Shown: positions 1-6,255, numbered from the stretch's first letter. The stretch: 7,462 nucleotides of DNA from Thermodesulfobacteriota bacterium (GCA_030024065.1 JASEIE010000200.1:1-7462); one strand, 5' to 3'. The notes: generated from the sequence alone by a model not told the origin. Program-made: numbers and translations.

Positions 1-60
1 GGCAGGTGCTATCTGCCATGCCTTTATCTTTGTGTAATCTCTTGCCATTTCCACCCTTCA

Positions 61-114
61 GTCTAATGCCTGCCTGCGGTAGGCAGGTCTGAAGTCTAAG
101 GTCTACTGTCTGAA
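61..114. repeat. Heptamer array GTCT+NNN interrupted by a hairpin
   Basis: GTCT occurs at 61, 87, 94, 101 and 108. The last four copies are in strict 7-bp phase, each followed by three variable bases (GAA, AAG, ACT, GAA). The first copy (61-67, GTCTAAT) is separated from the rest by exactly 19 nt, which is the length of the hairpin at 69-87, so the hairpin looks as if it were inserted between units. The array lies upstream of the der promoter and is not coding. It resembles in style the two octamer arrays further along but shows no inverted half. Confidence 0.6.
69..87. repeat. Compact GC-rich hairpin repeat
   Basis: CCTGCCTGCGGTAGGCAGG has perfect 7-bp arms (CCTGCCT / AGGCAGG) around the loop GCGGT. 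It looks like a REP-like intergenic palindrome. Bases 1-7 (GGCAGGT) repeat its right arm and following base (82-88), so the window may open in the tail of a second copy. It is not followed by a T-tract, so it is unlikely to be an intrinsic terminator. Confidence 0.65.
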
Positions 115-139
115 TCACAGTAAACTCAGAAGTGTTTAA

Positions 140-168
140 TTGTTTAGAATCAACAGTTGTTTTATAAT
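140..168 (+). promoter_or_regulatory. Predicted sigma70-type promoter of der
   Basis: A perfect TATAAT at 163-168 is preceded, with the optimal 17-nt spacer, by TTGTTT at 140-145 (TTG conserved, the rest poor). Transcription would start near 175, leaving about 22 nt of leader before the ATG at 197. The upstream in-frame TTG at 140 is part of the -35 element, so it cannot be the start codon if this promoter is used. The promoter probably also drives the downstream adaptor gene. Confidence 0.6.
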
Positions 169-196
169 AATTACTGATTATTCGGGGAAAAGGACC

Positions 197-1516
197 ATGA
201 AACCCATCATCGCCATTGTTGGAAGGCCCAACGTCGGGAAGTCCACGCTGTTTAACCGAATCGCGGGAGGAAAGAAGGCGATCGTCTATAATGAGCCCGG
301 CGTGACCCGGGATCGGAACTATATCGATGTGGAGTGGGAGGGAAAGAGCTTTGCTCTGATCGACACCGGTGGTTTCGAGCCTGTCTCCCGGAACCGGATC
401 TTCATCCAGATGCGGGAGCAATGTGAGCTGGCCATGGGAGAGGCTGATGTGATCCTCTTCATGATGGACGGGAAGGAGGGGCTGACCCCTTCGGACAGGG
501 AGATCGCCGATATCCTGAGGCGACAGAATAAGACTGTGTTTTATATCGTTAACAAGATTGATGGGCCTAAATATGAAGAGAAAGCGTTTGAATTTTTTGG
601 GTTGGGTGTGGAGCGGATCTTTTCCATTTCTGCAGAGCACCGGTATGGGATGAATGAGCTGATGGATGAGGTGATGAAAGTCGTTCCCGAGATGGTTGAA
701 GAGGAAGGAGATGGAGAAGTGACAAGGGTGGCCCTGTTAGGAAGGCCGAATGTGGGCAAGTCGTCCCTGCTCAATCGCATCCTGGGGTATAAGAGGGTGA
801 TTGTGGACGAGGCACCGGGAACCACCCGTGATGCCATCGACACCCGATTTGAAAGGGACGGGAAGAGATATGTCCTCATCGATACGGCGGGCATCAGGAG
901 GAAGAGCCGGATCAGCCTGCGGCTGGAGAAATATAGCATTGTGGAAGCCCTTCGGACGATTGACCGTTGCAATGTTGCCATCCTTTTGTTAGATTCAAAA
1001 GAGTTAGTGACTGATCAGGATGCCCGAATCGGCGGATTTATCCATGAAAAAGGGAAGGGATGCCTCATCGTTGTCAATAAGTGGGATCTCGCAGAAAAAG
1101 ATTCTCAGACCATGGTCCGCTTTCAAAAGAAGATATATGAAGAACTGAAATATCTCTCCTACGCCCCCATCCTTTTCATCTCCGCCCAGACAGGTCAAAG
1201 GGTGAAGAAGGTCCTGGATATGATAGACGATGTGGCAGAACAGACGAAGAAGAGAATTTCCACCTCACCCTTAAATAAATATTTTGGCCAGTGGGTTGAA
1301 AATATCCATCCTCCCCTTTATAAAAACAGGAGGGTGAAGTTGAACTATATCACACAGGTCACTACAGCGCCTCCCACTTTTTTCATCTATACCAACATTC
1401 CGGAGGGCATCCATTTTTCTTACGAACGCTATCTGGTGAACCGGATGCGGGAGGCTTTTGGTTTTGATGGAGTCCCGATTCGTCTCCAGTTCAGAAAGAA
1501 GAGAAAGGACCATTAA
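197..1516 (+). CDS. der: Ribosome biogenesis GTPase Der (EngA)
   Basis: This is the double-domain GTPase that acts in late 50S ribosomal subunit assembly. The 439 residues match the usual family length. G domain 1 shows GRPNVGKS at residues 9-16, DTGG at 56-59 and NKID at 119-122. After an acidic linker (about 166-174), G domain 2 shows GRPNVGKS at 182-189, DTAG at 229-232 and NKWD at 294-297. The C-terminal KH-like domain (about 352-434) ends with the typical FGFDGVPIRL motif and a basic tail. I chose ATG 197 because the protein then begins at the canonical MKPIIAIVGRPNVGKS; the 19-residue TTG extension from 140 is not family-like and overlaps the predicted promoter. GGGGA lies 8 nt upstream of the ATG. 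The stop codon directly abuts the adaptor gene's ATG, implying co-transcription. All key GTPase motifs are intact, so I expect a functional housekeeping gene. Confidence 0.97.
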   Translation: MKPIIAIVGRPNVGKSTLFNRIAGGKKAIVYNEPGVTRDRNYIDVEWEGKSFALIDTGGFEPVSRNRIFIQMREQCELAMGEADVILFMMDGKEGLTPSDREIADILRRQNKTVFYIVNKIDGPKYEEKAFEFFGLGVERIFSISAEHRYGMNELMDEVMKVVPEMVEEEGDGEVTRVALLGRPNVGKSSLLNRILGYKRVIVDEAPGTTRDAIDTRFERDGKRYVLIDTAGIRRKSRISLRLEKYSIVEALRTIDRCNVAILLLDSKELVTDQDARIGGFIHEKGKGCLIVVNKWDLAEKDSQTMVRFQKKIYEELKYLSYAPILFISAQTGQRVKKVLDMIDDVAEQTKKRISTSPLNKYFGQWVENIHPPLYKNRRVKLNYITQVTTAPPTFFIYTNIPEGIHFSYERYLVNRMREAFGFDGVPIRLQFRKKRKDH

Positions 1517-3139
1517 ATGGCCAGTCGAAGAAAGAAATATCTGTTCACGATCATCATCAGTCTGATTGCGATCACCGCCGGAGGATTTTTCCTCTACCGG
1601 ATGACTGCGCAGAAGGGTTCCAACCAGAAATTCAGGATGATCAGGGTCGAACGTGGGGAGATCAGCCTGATTGTGACGGCGACCGGTACGATCACTCCGG
1701 TCACCACGGTTTTAGTGGGGAGTCAGGTTTCAGGGATGATCAAAGCCCTCTATGCCGACTTTAATTCCCGCGTTAAGGAAGGGGAAGTGATTGTCCAGAT
1801 TGATCCGGCGATCTTCGAAGCCCAGGTCGAACAGGGAAGGGCCAGTCTTTTAAATGCCCAGGCCAGCCTCCTGAATGCCCAGGCGAACCTCCAGAGCGCC
1901 CATGCCAACCTTACAAAGGCGGAGGTGAGCGTCCTGGATACGAAGAGGACTCTGGATCGAAACAGGGAACTGGCCGAAAAGAAAATGGTTGCTCAGGCCA
2001 CACTGGATACCGCACAGGCCAATTATGATACGGCTGTTGCCCAGAGAGAGGTGTCGAAGGCCCAGGTGGAATCATCGAAGGCTCAGGTCGAATCGGCAAA
2101 GGCACAAGTGGAGCAGGCCAGGGCCGGCCTGAAACTTGCGGAGACGAACTTGAGATATACGACGATCCGCTCACCGGTCAGCGGGGTTGTGATCTCAAGA
2201 AATGTGGATGTGGGCCAGACCGTGGCGGCAAGCCTCCAGGCTCCGACCCTTTTCACGATTGCGAAAGACCTCACCCGGATGCAGGTCGATACCAATGTGA
2301 GCGAAGCGGATATCGGCCGTATTGAGAAAGGGCAGGAGACGACTTTTACGGTGGATGCCTACCCTGAAAGGACCTTTCGGGGTAGGGTTTCGGAGATCCG
2401 CAATGCGCCCATTACCGTTCAGAATGTGGTGACCTATGTTGTGGTGGTCGAGGTGGAGAACAGGGAGTTGAGGCTCAAACCCGGGATGACAGCCAACGTC
2501 TCCATCCTGCTTGTCCATCAGGAAGGGGTTTTAAAGATTCCCAATGCAGCGCTCCGGTTCCGGCCTGAGATGGCAAAGAAAGAGGAGACCGTGAAAAAAG
2601 GAGGGGAGGGTTCCAAGTCGCCGGGACAGCAGTCCAAGGAGGGTTCCCAGTCCCCAGACCGGCAGTCGAAAGGAGGTTCCCAGTCCCCGGGGCGGCAGAT
2701 GGTAGAGAGATTAGTCAGTGAACTCAACCTCACCCAGGACCAGCAGTCCAGGGTCGAGATGATCCTCCAGTCATCGCGGCCGGAGATTCAGGAAATCCGT
2801 GAAAAATCGAAGCCCGAGGAGGCGAGGATTCGAATTCAGAGCTTAATACGACAAAAGATAGCCGGGTTGCTCACAGAGGAGCAGAAGAAGAAGTTGAGCG
2901 AGTTAAACCAATCCTCACAGGGGAGACAAAGACAACCTGGCAGGGTGTGGATTCTTTCTCCTGAGGGAAAACCGCTTCCCGTTTCCATTGTCCTCGGCAT
3001 TACAGATGGAACCTTCAGTGAGGTTGTATCAGGGGAGCTTCGGGAGGGGATGGAAGTCATCGTGGAGGAGACCGGGATTAAAAAAGGTCAGAGCCAGAGT
3101 AAGACTTCGCAGCCCTCTATGAGGGGACTGAGCAAGTAA
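1517..3139 (+). CDS. macA: MacA-like periplasmic adaptor (HlyD/membrane-fusion family) with Spy/CpxP-like insert
   Basis: This adaptor should link an inner-membrane MacB-type pump to an outer-membrane channel. Residues 8-28 are a single N-terminal membrane anchor. A lipoyl/barrel-sandwich half (about 45-100) leads into a long alpha-hairpin (about 100-212) with heptad repeats in both helices. The second lipoyl half follows (TTIRSPVSGVVISRNVDVGQ, 215-234), then the beta-barrel (about 250-335) and IPNAALRFRP (341-350). The membrane-proximal domain resumes at RVWIL (476) and runs to about 518. Between them lie about 120 extra residues: an 11-residue repeat (364-394) and a helical stretch with LTQDQ (405-409) and LTEEQ (452-456). 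At 540 aa it is far longer than typical MacA (about 370-400). AAAGGA at 1504-1509, inside der, gives a 7-nt SD spacing to this ATG, so translation is probably coupled to der. The downstream ATPase and permease support the MacA assignment over an RND adaptor. Confidence 0.9.
   Translation: MASRRKKYLFTIIISLIAITAGGFFLYRMTAQKGSNQKFRMIRVERGEISLIVTATGTITPVTTVLVGSQVSGMIKALYADFNSRVKEGEVIVQIDPAIFEAQVEQGRASLLNAQASLLNAQANLQSAHANLTKAEVSVLDTKRTLDRNRELAEKKMVAQATLDTAQANYDTAVAQREVSKAQVESSKAQVESAKAQVEQARAGLKLAETNLRYTTIRSPVSGVVISRNVDVGQTVAASLQAPTLFTIAKDLTRMQVDTNVSEADIGRIEKGQETTFTVDAYPERTFRGRVSEIRNAPITVQNVVTYVVVVEVENRELRLKPGMTANVSILLVHQEGVLKIPNAALRFRPEMAKKEETVKKGGEGSKSPGQQSKEGSQSPDRQSKGGSQSPGRQMVERLVSELNLTQDQQSRVEMILQSSRPEIQEIREKSKPEEARIRIQSLIRQKIAGLLTEEQKKKLSELNQSSQGRQRQPGRVWILSPEGKPLPVSIVLGITDGTFSEVVSGELREGMEVIVEETGIKKGQSQSKTSQPSMRGLSK
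1841..1924 (+). repeat. 21-bp repeats encoding heptads, adaptor hairpin helix 1
   Basis: Four consecutive heptads (residues 109-136), of pattern A-(S/N)-L-x-x-A-x, begin with two identical ASLLNAQ copies. The DNA copies differ at several third positions, so the duplication is not recent or is under coding constraint. They lie in the ascending coiled-coil helix of the adaptor's alpha-hairpin. Confidence 0.8.
2054..2116 (+). repeat. 21-bp repeats encoding heptads, adaptor hairpin helix 2
   Basis: Three heptads (residues 180-200) read SKAQVES, SKAQVES and AKAQVEQ. They form part of the descending helix of the alpha-hairpin, opposite the ASLLNAQ heptads. Repeats in both strands of the hairpin suggest it was lengthened by heptad duplication. 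Confidence 0.8.
2606..2698 (+). repeat. 33-bp tandem repeat encoding Ser/Pro/Gln linker
   Basis: Two full 33-bp units (2606-2638 and 2639-2671) and a 27-bp partial unit (2672-2698) encode EGSKSPGQQSK, EGSQSPDRQSK and GGSQSPGRQ. The composition suggests a flexible, disordered periplasmic linker joining the beta-barrel to the Spy-like helical stretch. Confidence 0.85.
2702..2911 (+). other. Spy/CpxP-like LTxxQ helical segment inside the adaptor
   Basis: Residues 396-465 are rich in charged and helix-forming residues. They carry two LTxxQ motifs, LNLTQDQQ (403-410) and LLTEEQKKKLSEL (451-463), the signature of the periplasmic Spy/CpxP chaperone and stress-sensor family. The motifs are 47 residues apart and the segment is only about 70 residues long, so it would be a reduced version of the usual domain. 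No independent start or signal peptide precedes it, so it is an internal part of the adaptor. That it has chaperone or sensor function is inference. Confidence 0.55.
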
Positions 3140-3170
3140 TTTCGCAAAGCGCTAAGCGTTTAAAATTCAA

Positions 3171-3250
3171 TAGTCCCATAGCCTTGTAGTCTCATAGTCT
3201 TGTAATTCTTGACTATACGACTAAGTGACTATATGACTATTCGACTCCTT
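3171..3250. repeat. Inverted octamer array, core TAGTC / GACTA
   Basis: This 80-bp stretch divides exactly into ten 8-bp units. Left-arm cores start at 3171, 3179 (TAGCC), 3187 and 3195; each is TAGTC plus three variable bases. An 11-nt T-rich centre (3200-3210) follows. Right-arm cores, the reverse complement GACTA, start at 3211, 3219, 3227, 3235 and 3243 (GACTC). Four core pairs face each other across the centre at 3205. The 3-nt spacers are mostly not complementary, so a folded form would be 5-bp helices separated by 3x3 internal loops. An 8-bp period is not a multiple of 3, so it is not coding. It sits between the adaptor and ATPase genes. Confidence 0.85.
3209..3237 (+). promoter_or_regulatory. 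Possible internal promoter formed by the octamer array
   Basis: TTGACT at 3209-3214 (5 of 6 to the -35 consensus) is followed by a 17-nt spacer and TATGAC at 3232-3237 (4 of 6 to the -10 consensus). The -35 is created at the turning point of the inverted array. It would place a start about 40 nt upstream of the ATPase gene. Repeats of GACTAT make such matches likely by chance, hence the low confidence. Confidence 0.25.
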
Positions 3251-3281
3251 CAGCGTTCTGTCTATGCAGCTTAGAGAGAAT

Positions 3282-3968
3282 ATGGACTCATTAATTGAGG
3301 TCAGGGATTTGGTGAAGGTTTACTATCTGGGGGAAGTGGAAGTGCATGCGCTCAGGGGCGTTTCCGTCTCGATCGACAGGGGAGAATTTGTCGCCGTCAT
3401 GGGGGCCTCGGGATCAGGCAAATCAACCTTCATGAATATCCTCGGATTCCTCGATCAACCCACCAGCGGCCAGTATCTTCTGGATGGGATCGAGGGTGAG
3501 CATCTTTCCCGAGACGAGCTGGCGGAGATACGGAATCAGAAGATCGGTTTCGTCTTTCAGGGGTTCAACCTTCTGGCCAGGACATCCGCACTGGAAAATA
3601 TCGAACTCCCCCTGATCTACTCAAAAACCCCAACCTCCGGACGGAAGGAGTTGGCACGGGAAGCCCTCTCTTCGGTAGGCCTTGAGGGAAGGGGCCACCA
3701 CCATCCCGGCCAGCTCTCGGGTGGAGAACAACAACGGGTGGCCATCGCACGGGCTCTGGTGAACCAGCCTTCCATTCTCCTGGCCGATGAGCCGACAGGC
3801 AACCTCGATTCAAAGACAAGTGTTGAGATCATGGGTATTTTTCAGCGCCTCAATCGGCAGATGGGCATCACGATCATCATGATCACCCATGAGCACGACA
3901 TTGCCTCCTTTGCTAAGAGGAAGATTCTATTTAAAGATGGAATGGTCGTTGATGACGTTCAGGGCTAA
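3282..3968 (+). CDS. MacB-type ABC transporter ATP-binding protein
   Basis: This is the cytoplasmic ATPase of the exporter, belonging to the LolD/MacB/FtsE-like branch of ABC proteins. In the 228-residue form, Walker A is GASGSGKST (41-49), the Q-loop glutamine is Q93, the signature is LSGGEQQ (145-151), Walker B is ILLADEP (165-171) followed by TGNLD, and the H-loop histidine is H203. All catalytic positions are present. I chose ATG 3282 because the protein then begins [14 protein letters not shown], as in the family, and GAGAG lies just upstream; the alternative ATG at 3264 adds six residues and has no visible SD. E. coli MacB fuses this domain to its permease, whereas here they are separate genes, a common arrangement. 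The permease follows 29 nt after the stop. LolD-like lipoprotein release is less likely because the partner is a MacA adaptor. Confidence 0.93.
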   Translation: MDSLIEVRDLVKVYYLGEVEVHALRGVSVSIDRGEFVAVMGASGSGKSTFMNILGFLDQPTSGQYLLDGIEGEHLSRDELAEIRNQKIGFVFQGFNLLARTSALENIELPLIYSKTPTSGRKELAREALSSVGLEGRGHHHPGQLSGGEQQRVAIARALVNQPSILLADEPTGNLDSKTSVEIMGIFQRLNRQMGITIIMITHEHDIASFAKRKILFKDGMVVDDVQG

Positions 3969-3974
3969 AGCCCT
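3961..3974. repeat. Small hairpin over the ATPase stop codon
   Basis: AGGGCTAAAGCCCT pairs as AGGGC / GCCCT around TAAA, with the ATPase TAA inside the loop. It has no T-tract, so it is not a terminator. It could influence translation of the permease, whose ATG at 3998 lacks a good SD, or it may be a short REP-like palindrome. Confidence 0.45.
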
Positions 3975-3997
3975 GAGTTACTTATCCTGATGGTCTT

Positions 3998-5227
3998 ATG
4001 ACAACATTATTCGCCAGTCTTCGCATTGCTCTGAGGGCCCTTCTGGTCAACAAGATGCGCTCTTCGCTCACCATGCTGGGAATCATCATCGGTGTGGCAG
4101 CGGTCATCACCATGATTGCCGTGGGAACAGGGGCAAAGACCCGGATTGCCGAACAGATCGCCAGCATGGGATCAAACATCCTCATCGTGGTTTCAGGGAG
4201 TTCGACCAGCGGTGGACTTCGGTTCGGAGCAGGAAGCGCCCCGACACTTAGCATTGATGATGCCAAGGCCATTAAAACAGAAGTTCCATCCGTCAAACTT
4301 ACAGCCCCAACCCTTTCCGGTGTGGCCCAGGTGGTTTATGGAAATCAGAACTGGTCCACCGTCGTTTACGGGACAACACCTGAACTGCTTGAAATCAGGG
4401 AATGGTCTTTCACCTCAGGCCACTCCTTTACCCAGCAGGATGTTGATGGAGCAACCAAGGTTTGCATTTTGGGAAAGACAGTGGTGGAGAACCTCTTCGG
4501 AGGAATGGATGCAGTTGGCCAGATCATCCGTATCAAGAATGTTCCCTTTACAGTGGTCGGTGTGCTTGCGCCCAAAGGTCAGTCCACATGGGGACAGGAC
4601 CAGGACGATACGATCTTCGTTCCCCTGAAAACCGCTCAAAAAAGGCTTTTTGGAATGCGATTTCCCGGGATGGTGAGGGTGATCACTGTTCAGGCCGCGG
4701 AGGCTGGAGTGATGAAAGACGCCGAGGAGAAGATTACAGACCTTCTTCGCCAGAGACACCGCATTCAGCCCGGTCAGGAGAATGATTTTTCGGTTCGGAA
4801 CCTCACGGAGATCGCGTCCAGCGCAGAGGAATCGGCGAGGGTGATGTCTCTGCTTCTCGGCGCCATTGCCTCCATCTCCCTGATCGTCGGCGGGATCGGG
4901 ATCATGAACATCATGCTCGTCTCCGTTACCGAGAGAACAAGGGAAATCGGCATCCGGATTGCCGTGGGTGCCAAGGGAAGGGACATTCTTCTTCAGTTCC
5001 TCATAGAGTCTCTGGTGCTCAGTCTGGTCGGGGGAATCCTTGGAATCGGGATCGGAATAGCCGGAACACTCATTCTCGCCAGTTTTACCGAGTGGCCTGT
5101 TCTATTCTCGATCGAGGCCATCCTTCTGGCCTTTCTCTTCGCAGGCTCGGTGGGAGTGTTTTTTGGATTCTACCCCGCGAGGAAAGCCTCGCTGCTCAAT
5201 CCGATTGATGCGCTGAGGTATGAATAA
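3998..5227 (+). CDS. MacB-type ABC transporter permease (MacB_PCD plus FtsX domains)
   Basis: This is the inner-membrane subunit of the MacAB-like exporter, which couples cytoplasmic ATP hydrolysis to conformational work in the periplasm. At 409 residues it has the usual length. TM1 lies at about 25-45 after a short cytoplasmic N-terminus with RSSLTMLGIIIGVAAVI. A large periplasmic domain covers about 46-280. The FtsX-type core has TM2 (about 282-308), the conserved TERTREIGIRIAVGA coupling segment (311-325), TM3 (about 330-360) and TM4 (about 370-392), then the terminal FYPARKASLLNPIDALRYE. No truncation is seen. The ATG at 3998 is the natural start, although no clear SD precedes it; coupling to the ATPase 29 nt upstream is plausible. 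The substrate cannot be told from sequence: relatives export macrolides, peptides, siderophores or lipoproteins. Confidence 0.93.
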   Translation: MTTLFASLRIALRALLVNKMRSSLTMLGIIIGVAAVITMIAVGTGAKTRIAEQIASMGSNILIVVSGSSTSGGLRFGAGSAPTLSIDDAKAIKTEVPSVKLTAPTLSGVAQVVYGNQNWSTVVYGTTPELLEIREWSFTSGHSFTQQDVDGATKVCILGKTVVENLFGGMDAVGQIIRIKNVPFTVVGVLAPKGQSTWGQDQDDTIFVPLKTAQKRLFGMRFPGMVRVITVQAAEAGVMKDAEEKITDLLRQRHRIQPGQENDFSVRNLTEIASSAEESARVMSLLLGAIASISLIVGGIGIMNIMLVSVTERTREIGIRIAVGAKGRDILLQFLIESLVLSLVGGILGIGIGIAGTLILASFTEWPVLFSIEAILLAFLFAGSVGVFFGFYPARKASLLNPIDALRYE

Positions 5228-5236
5228 AATTAGGTT

Positions 5237-5350
5237 ATCAGGTGATCAGGAAATCAGGATGGAGGCTACCAGGGTATCAGGAAATCAGGTTTTGTTTTTC
5301 TGATATTCTGCTATACTGATATCCACTTCCTGATAACCTGATACTCTGAT
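5237..5350. repeat. Large inverted octamer array, core ATCAG / CTGAT
   Basis: Left-arm cores ATCAG start at 5237, 5245, 5253, 5268 (ACCAG), 5276 and 5284. Right-arm cores CTGAT start at 5300, 5308 (CTGCT), 5316, 5330, 5338 and 5346. Spacing is 8 bp except for one interruption per arm, placed symmetrically after the third unit from the centre: 10 nt at 5258-5267 on the left, 9 nt at 5321-5329 on the right. The centre (5289-5299) is 11 nt and almost all T. Six core pairs face each other across about 5294. The 3-nt spacers are mostly not complementary. The array fills the gap between the permease and the TSUP gene; no usual terminator is visible there. Confidence 0.87.
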
Positions 5351-5368
5351 GACCTTTGAAATTGTGAT

Positions 5369-6181
5369 ATGACACCGATCGAATTTTTTCTCTTTATTGC
5401 AATAGGATGCGCAATAGGTTTTCTCGCCGGCCTGTTTGGGGTTGGCGGTGGTGTATTGATCGTTCCTCTCCTCATTTTCTTTTACGAATATTCTGGCATC
5501 TCTCCTGCAATAATGACCCACATGGCCATTGGAACCAGCCTTTTTGTAGTGGTCTTTGCCTCCCTCATGAGCGCATACCAGCACAACAAACAGAAAAACA
5601 TCGATTGGCGTGCAGTTTTTGTCCTTGGATTTTCGAGCGCCCTGACCGCCCTCGCCATGACGAGACTGGCTGCAGACCTAAGTGGCAGGCTCCTTCAGGT
5701 GATCTTTGCCCTCGTCGTCTTGATTACCGCACTAATCATGCTTATGGAAAGCGATGTAAAGGCCCAAAGGAAGATGGAAGCCCCATCGAGGCTGAACCTT
5801 CTTGGTTTTGGAGGGCTTGGACTTATGGCGGGTGTCGTTTCAGCCCTGACAGGAGTTGGTGGGGGAGTTTTCGTCATACCGATTATGTACAACTTTTTAA
5901 AAATGCCCATCAAACTGGCCATCGGGACATCGAGCGCTGCCATTGTGATCACCGCCTTGTTTTCAGTGACAGGGTATATTGTGAATGGGTTGAATATTCC
6001 GGATCTGCCCGCATGGAGTATTGGATTTGTTGATCTTCAGCGAGGAATCGTCCTTGCCATTGGTTCCGTTCTTTTGGCACGCGCGGGAGCGTATGTTTCT
6101 TTTAAAACACACCCTCTCCGCTTGAAGAAGTTATTTGCCCTCTTCGTTATTTTGATCTCGATTTACATCCTTGTGAAGTAG
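5369..6181 (+). CDS. TSUP family (TauE/SafE, DUF81) membrane transporter
   Basis: This is an integral inner-membrane protein of the sulfite exporter TauE/SafE family, whose members move small anions such as sulfite, sulfonates, sulfoacetate or other organic acids. The 270 residues hold the family's internal duplication: AGLFGVGGGVLIVPLL (20-35) in the first half and SALTGVGGGVFVIPIMY (158-174) in the second, each followed by an AIGTS motif (53-57 and 184-188). Hydrophobic stretches at about 5-38, 50-70, 82-100, 108-126, 145-172, 184-206, 218-239 and 252-269 fit the usual seven to eight membrane segments. The start at 5369 gives the normal short N-terminus, but no SD is evident. A 7-codon frame (5349-5372) ends in an ATGA overlap with this start. 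The substrate cannot be inferred from sequence. The LysR gene downstream could regulate it, which is a guess from position. Confidence 0.9.
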   Translation: MTPIEFFLFIAIGCAIGFLAGLFGVGGGVLIVPLLIFFYEYSGISPAIMTHMAIGTSLFVVVFASLMSAYQHNKQKNIDWRAVFVLGFSSALTALAMTRLAADLSGRLLQVIFALVVLITALIMLMESDVKAQRKMEAPSRLNLLGFGGLGLMAGVVSALTGVGGGVFVIPIMYNFLKMPIKLAIGTSSAAIVITALFSVTGYIVNGLNIPDLPAWSIGFVDLQRGIVLAIGSVLLARAGAYVSFKTHPLRLKKLFALFVILISIYILVK

Positions 6182-6255
6182 GTGCGAGAGCCTTTAAATA
6201 TAGACCCTACTCTTAACGACAGGCAGGGAAACATTGAATTCACATTGAAAAAAGG

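Noticed and set aside
140..196. TTG-initiated 19-residue N-terminal extension of Der
   Set aside because: It overlaps the predicted -35/-10 elements, is not family-like, and the canonical MKPIIAIVGRPNVGKS begins at 197.
541..981. Reverse-strand long frame inside der
   Set aside because: It is a shadow of the intact Der coding frame with no start signal or family motif; the same holds for the other antisense frames in macA, the ATPase, the permease and TSUP.
5292..5317. Promoter for TSUP using TTGTTT and TATACT inside the array
   Set aside because: The spacer is only 14 nt, and both hexamers are by-products of the T-rich centre and CTGAT units.
3171..5350. CRISPR array interpretation of the octamer repeats
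   Set aside because: Units are 5 nt with 3-nt spacers, far below CRISPR repeat and spacer sizes, the orientation reverses at the centre, and no cas gene is present.
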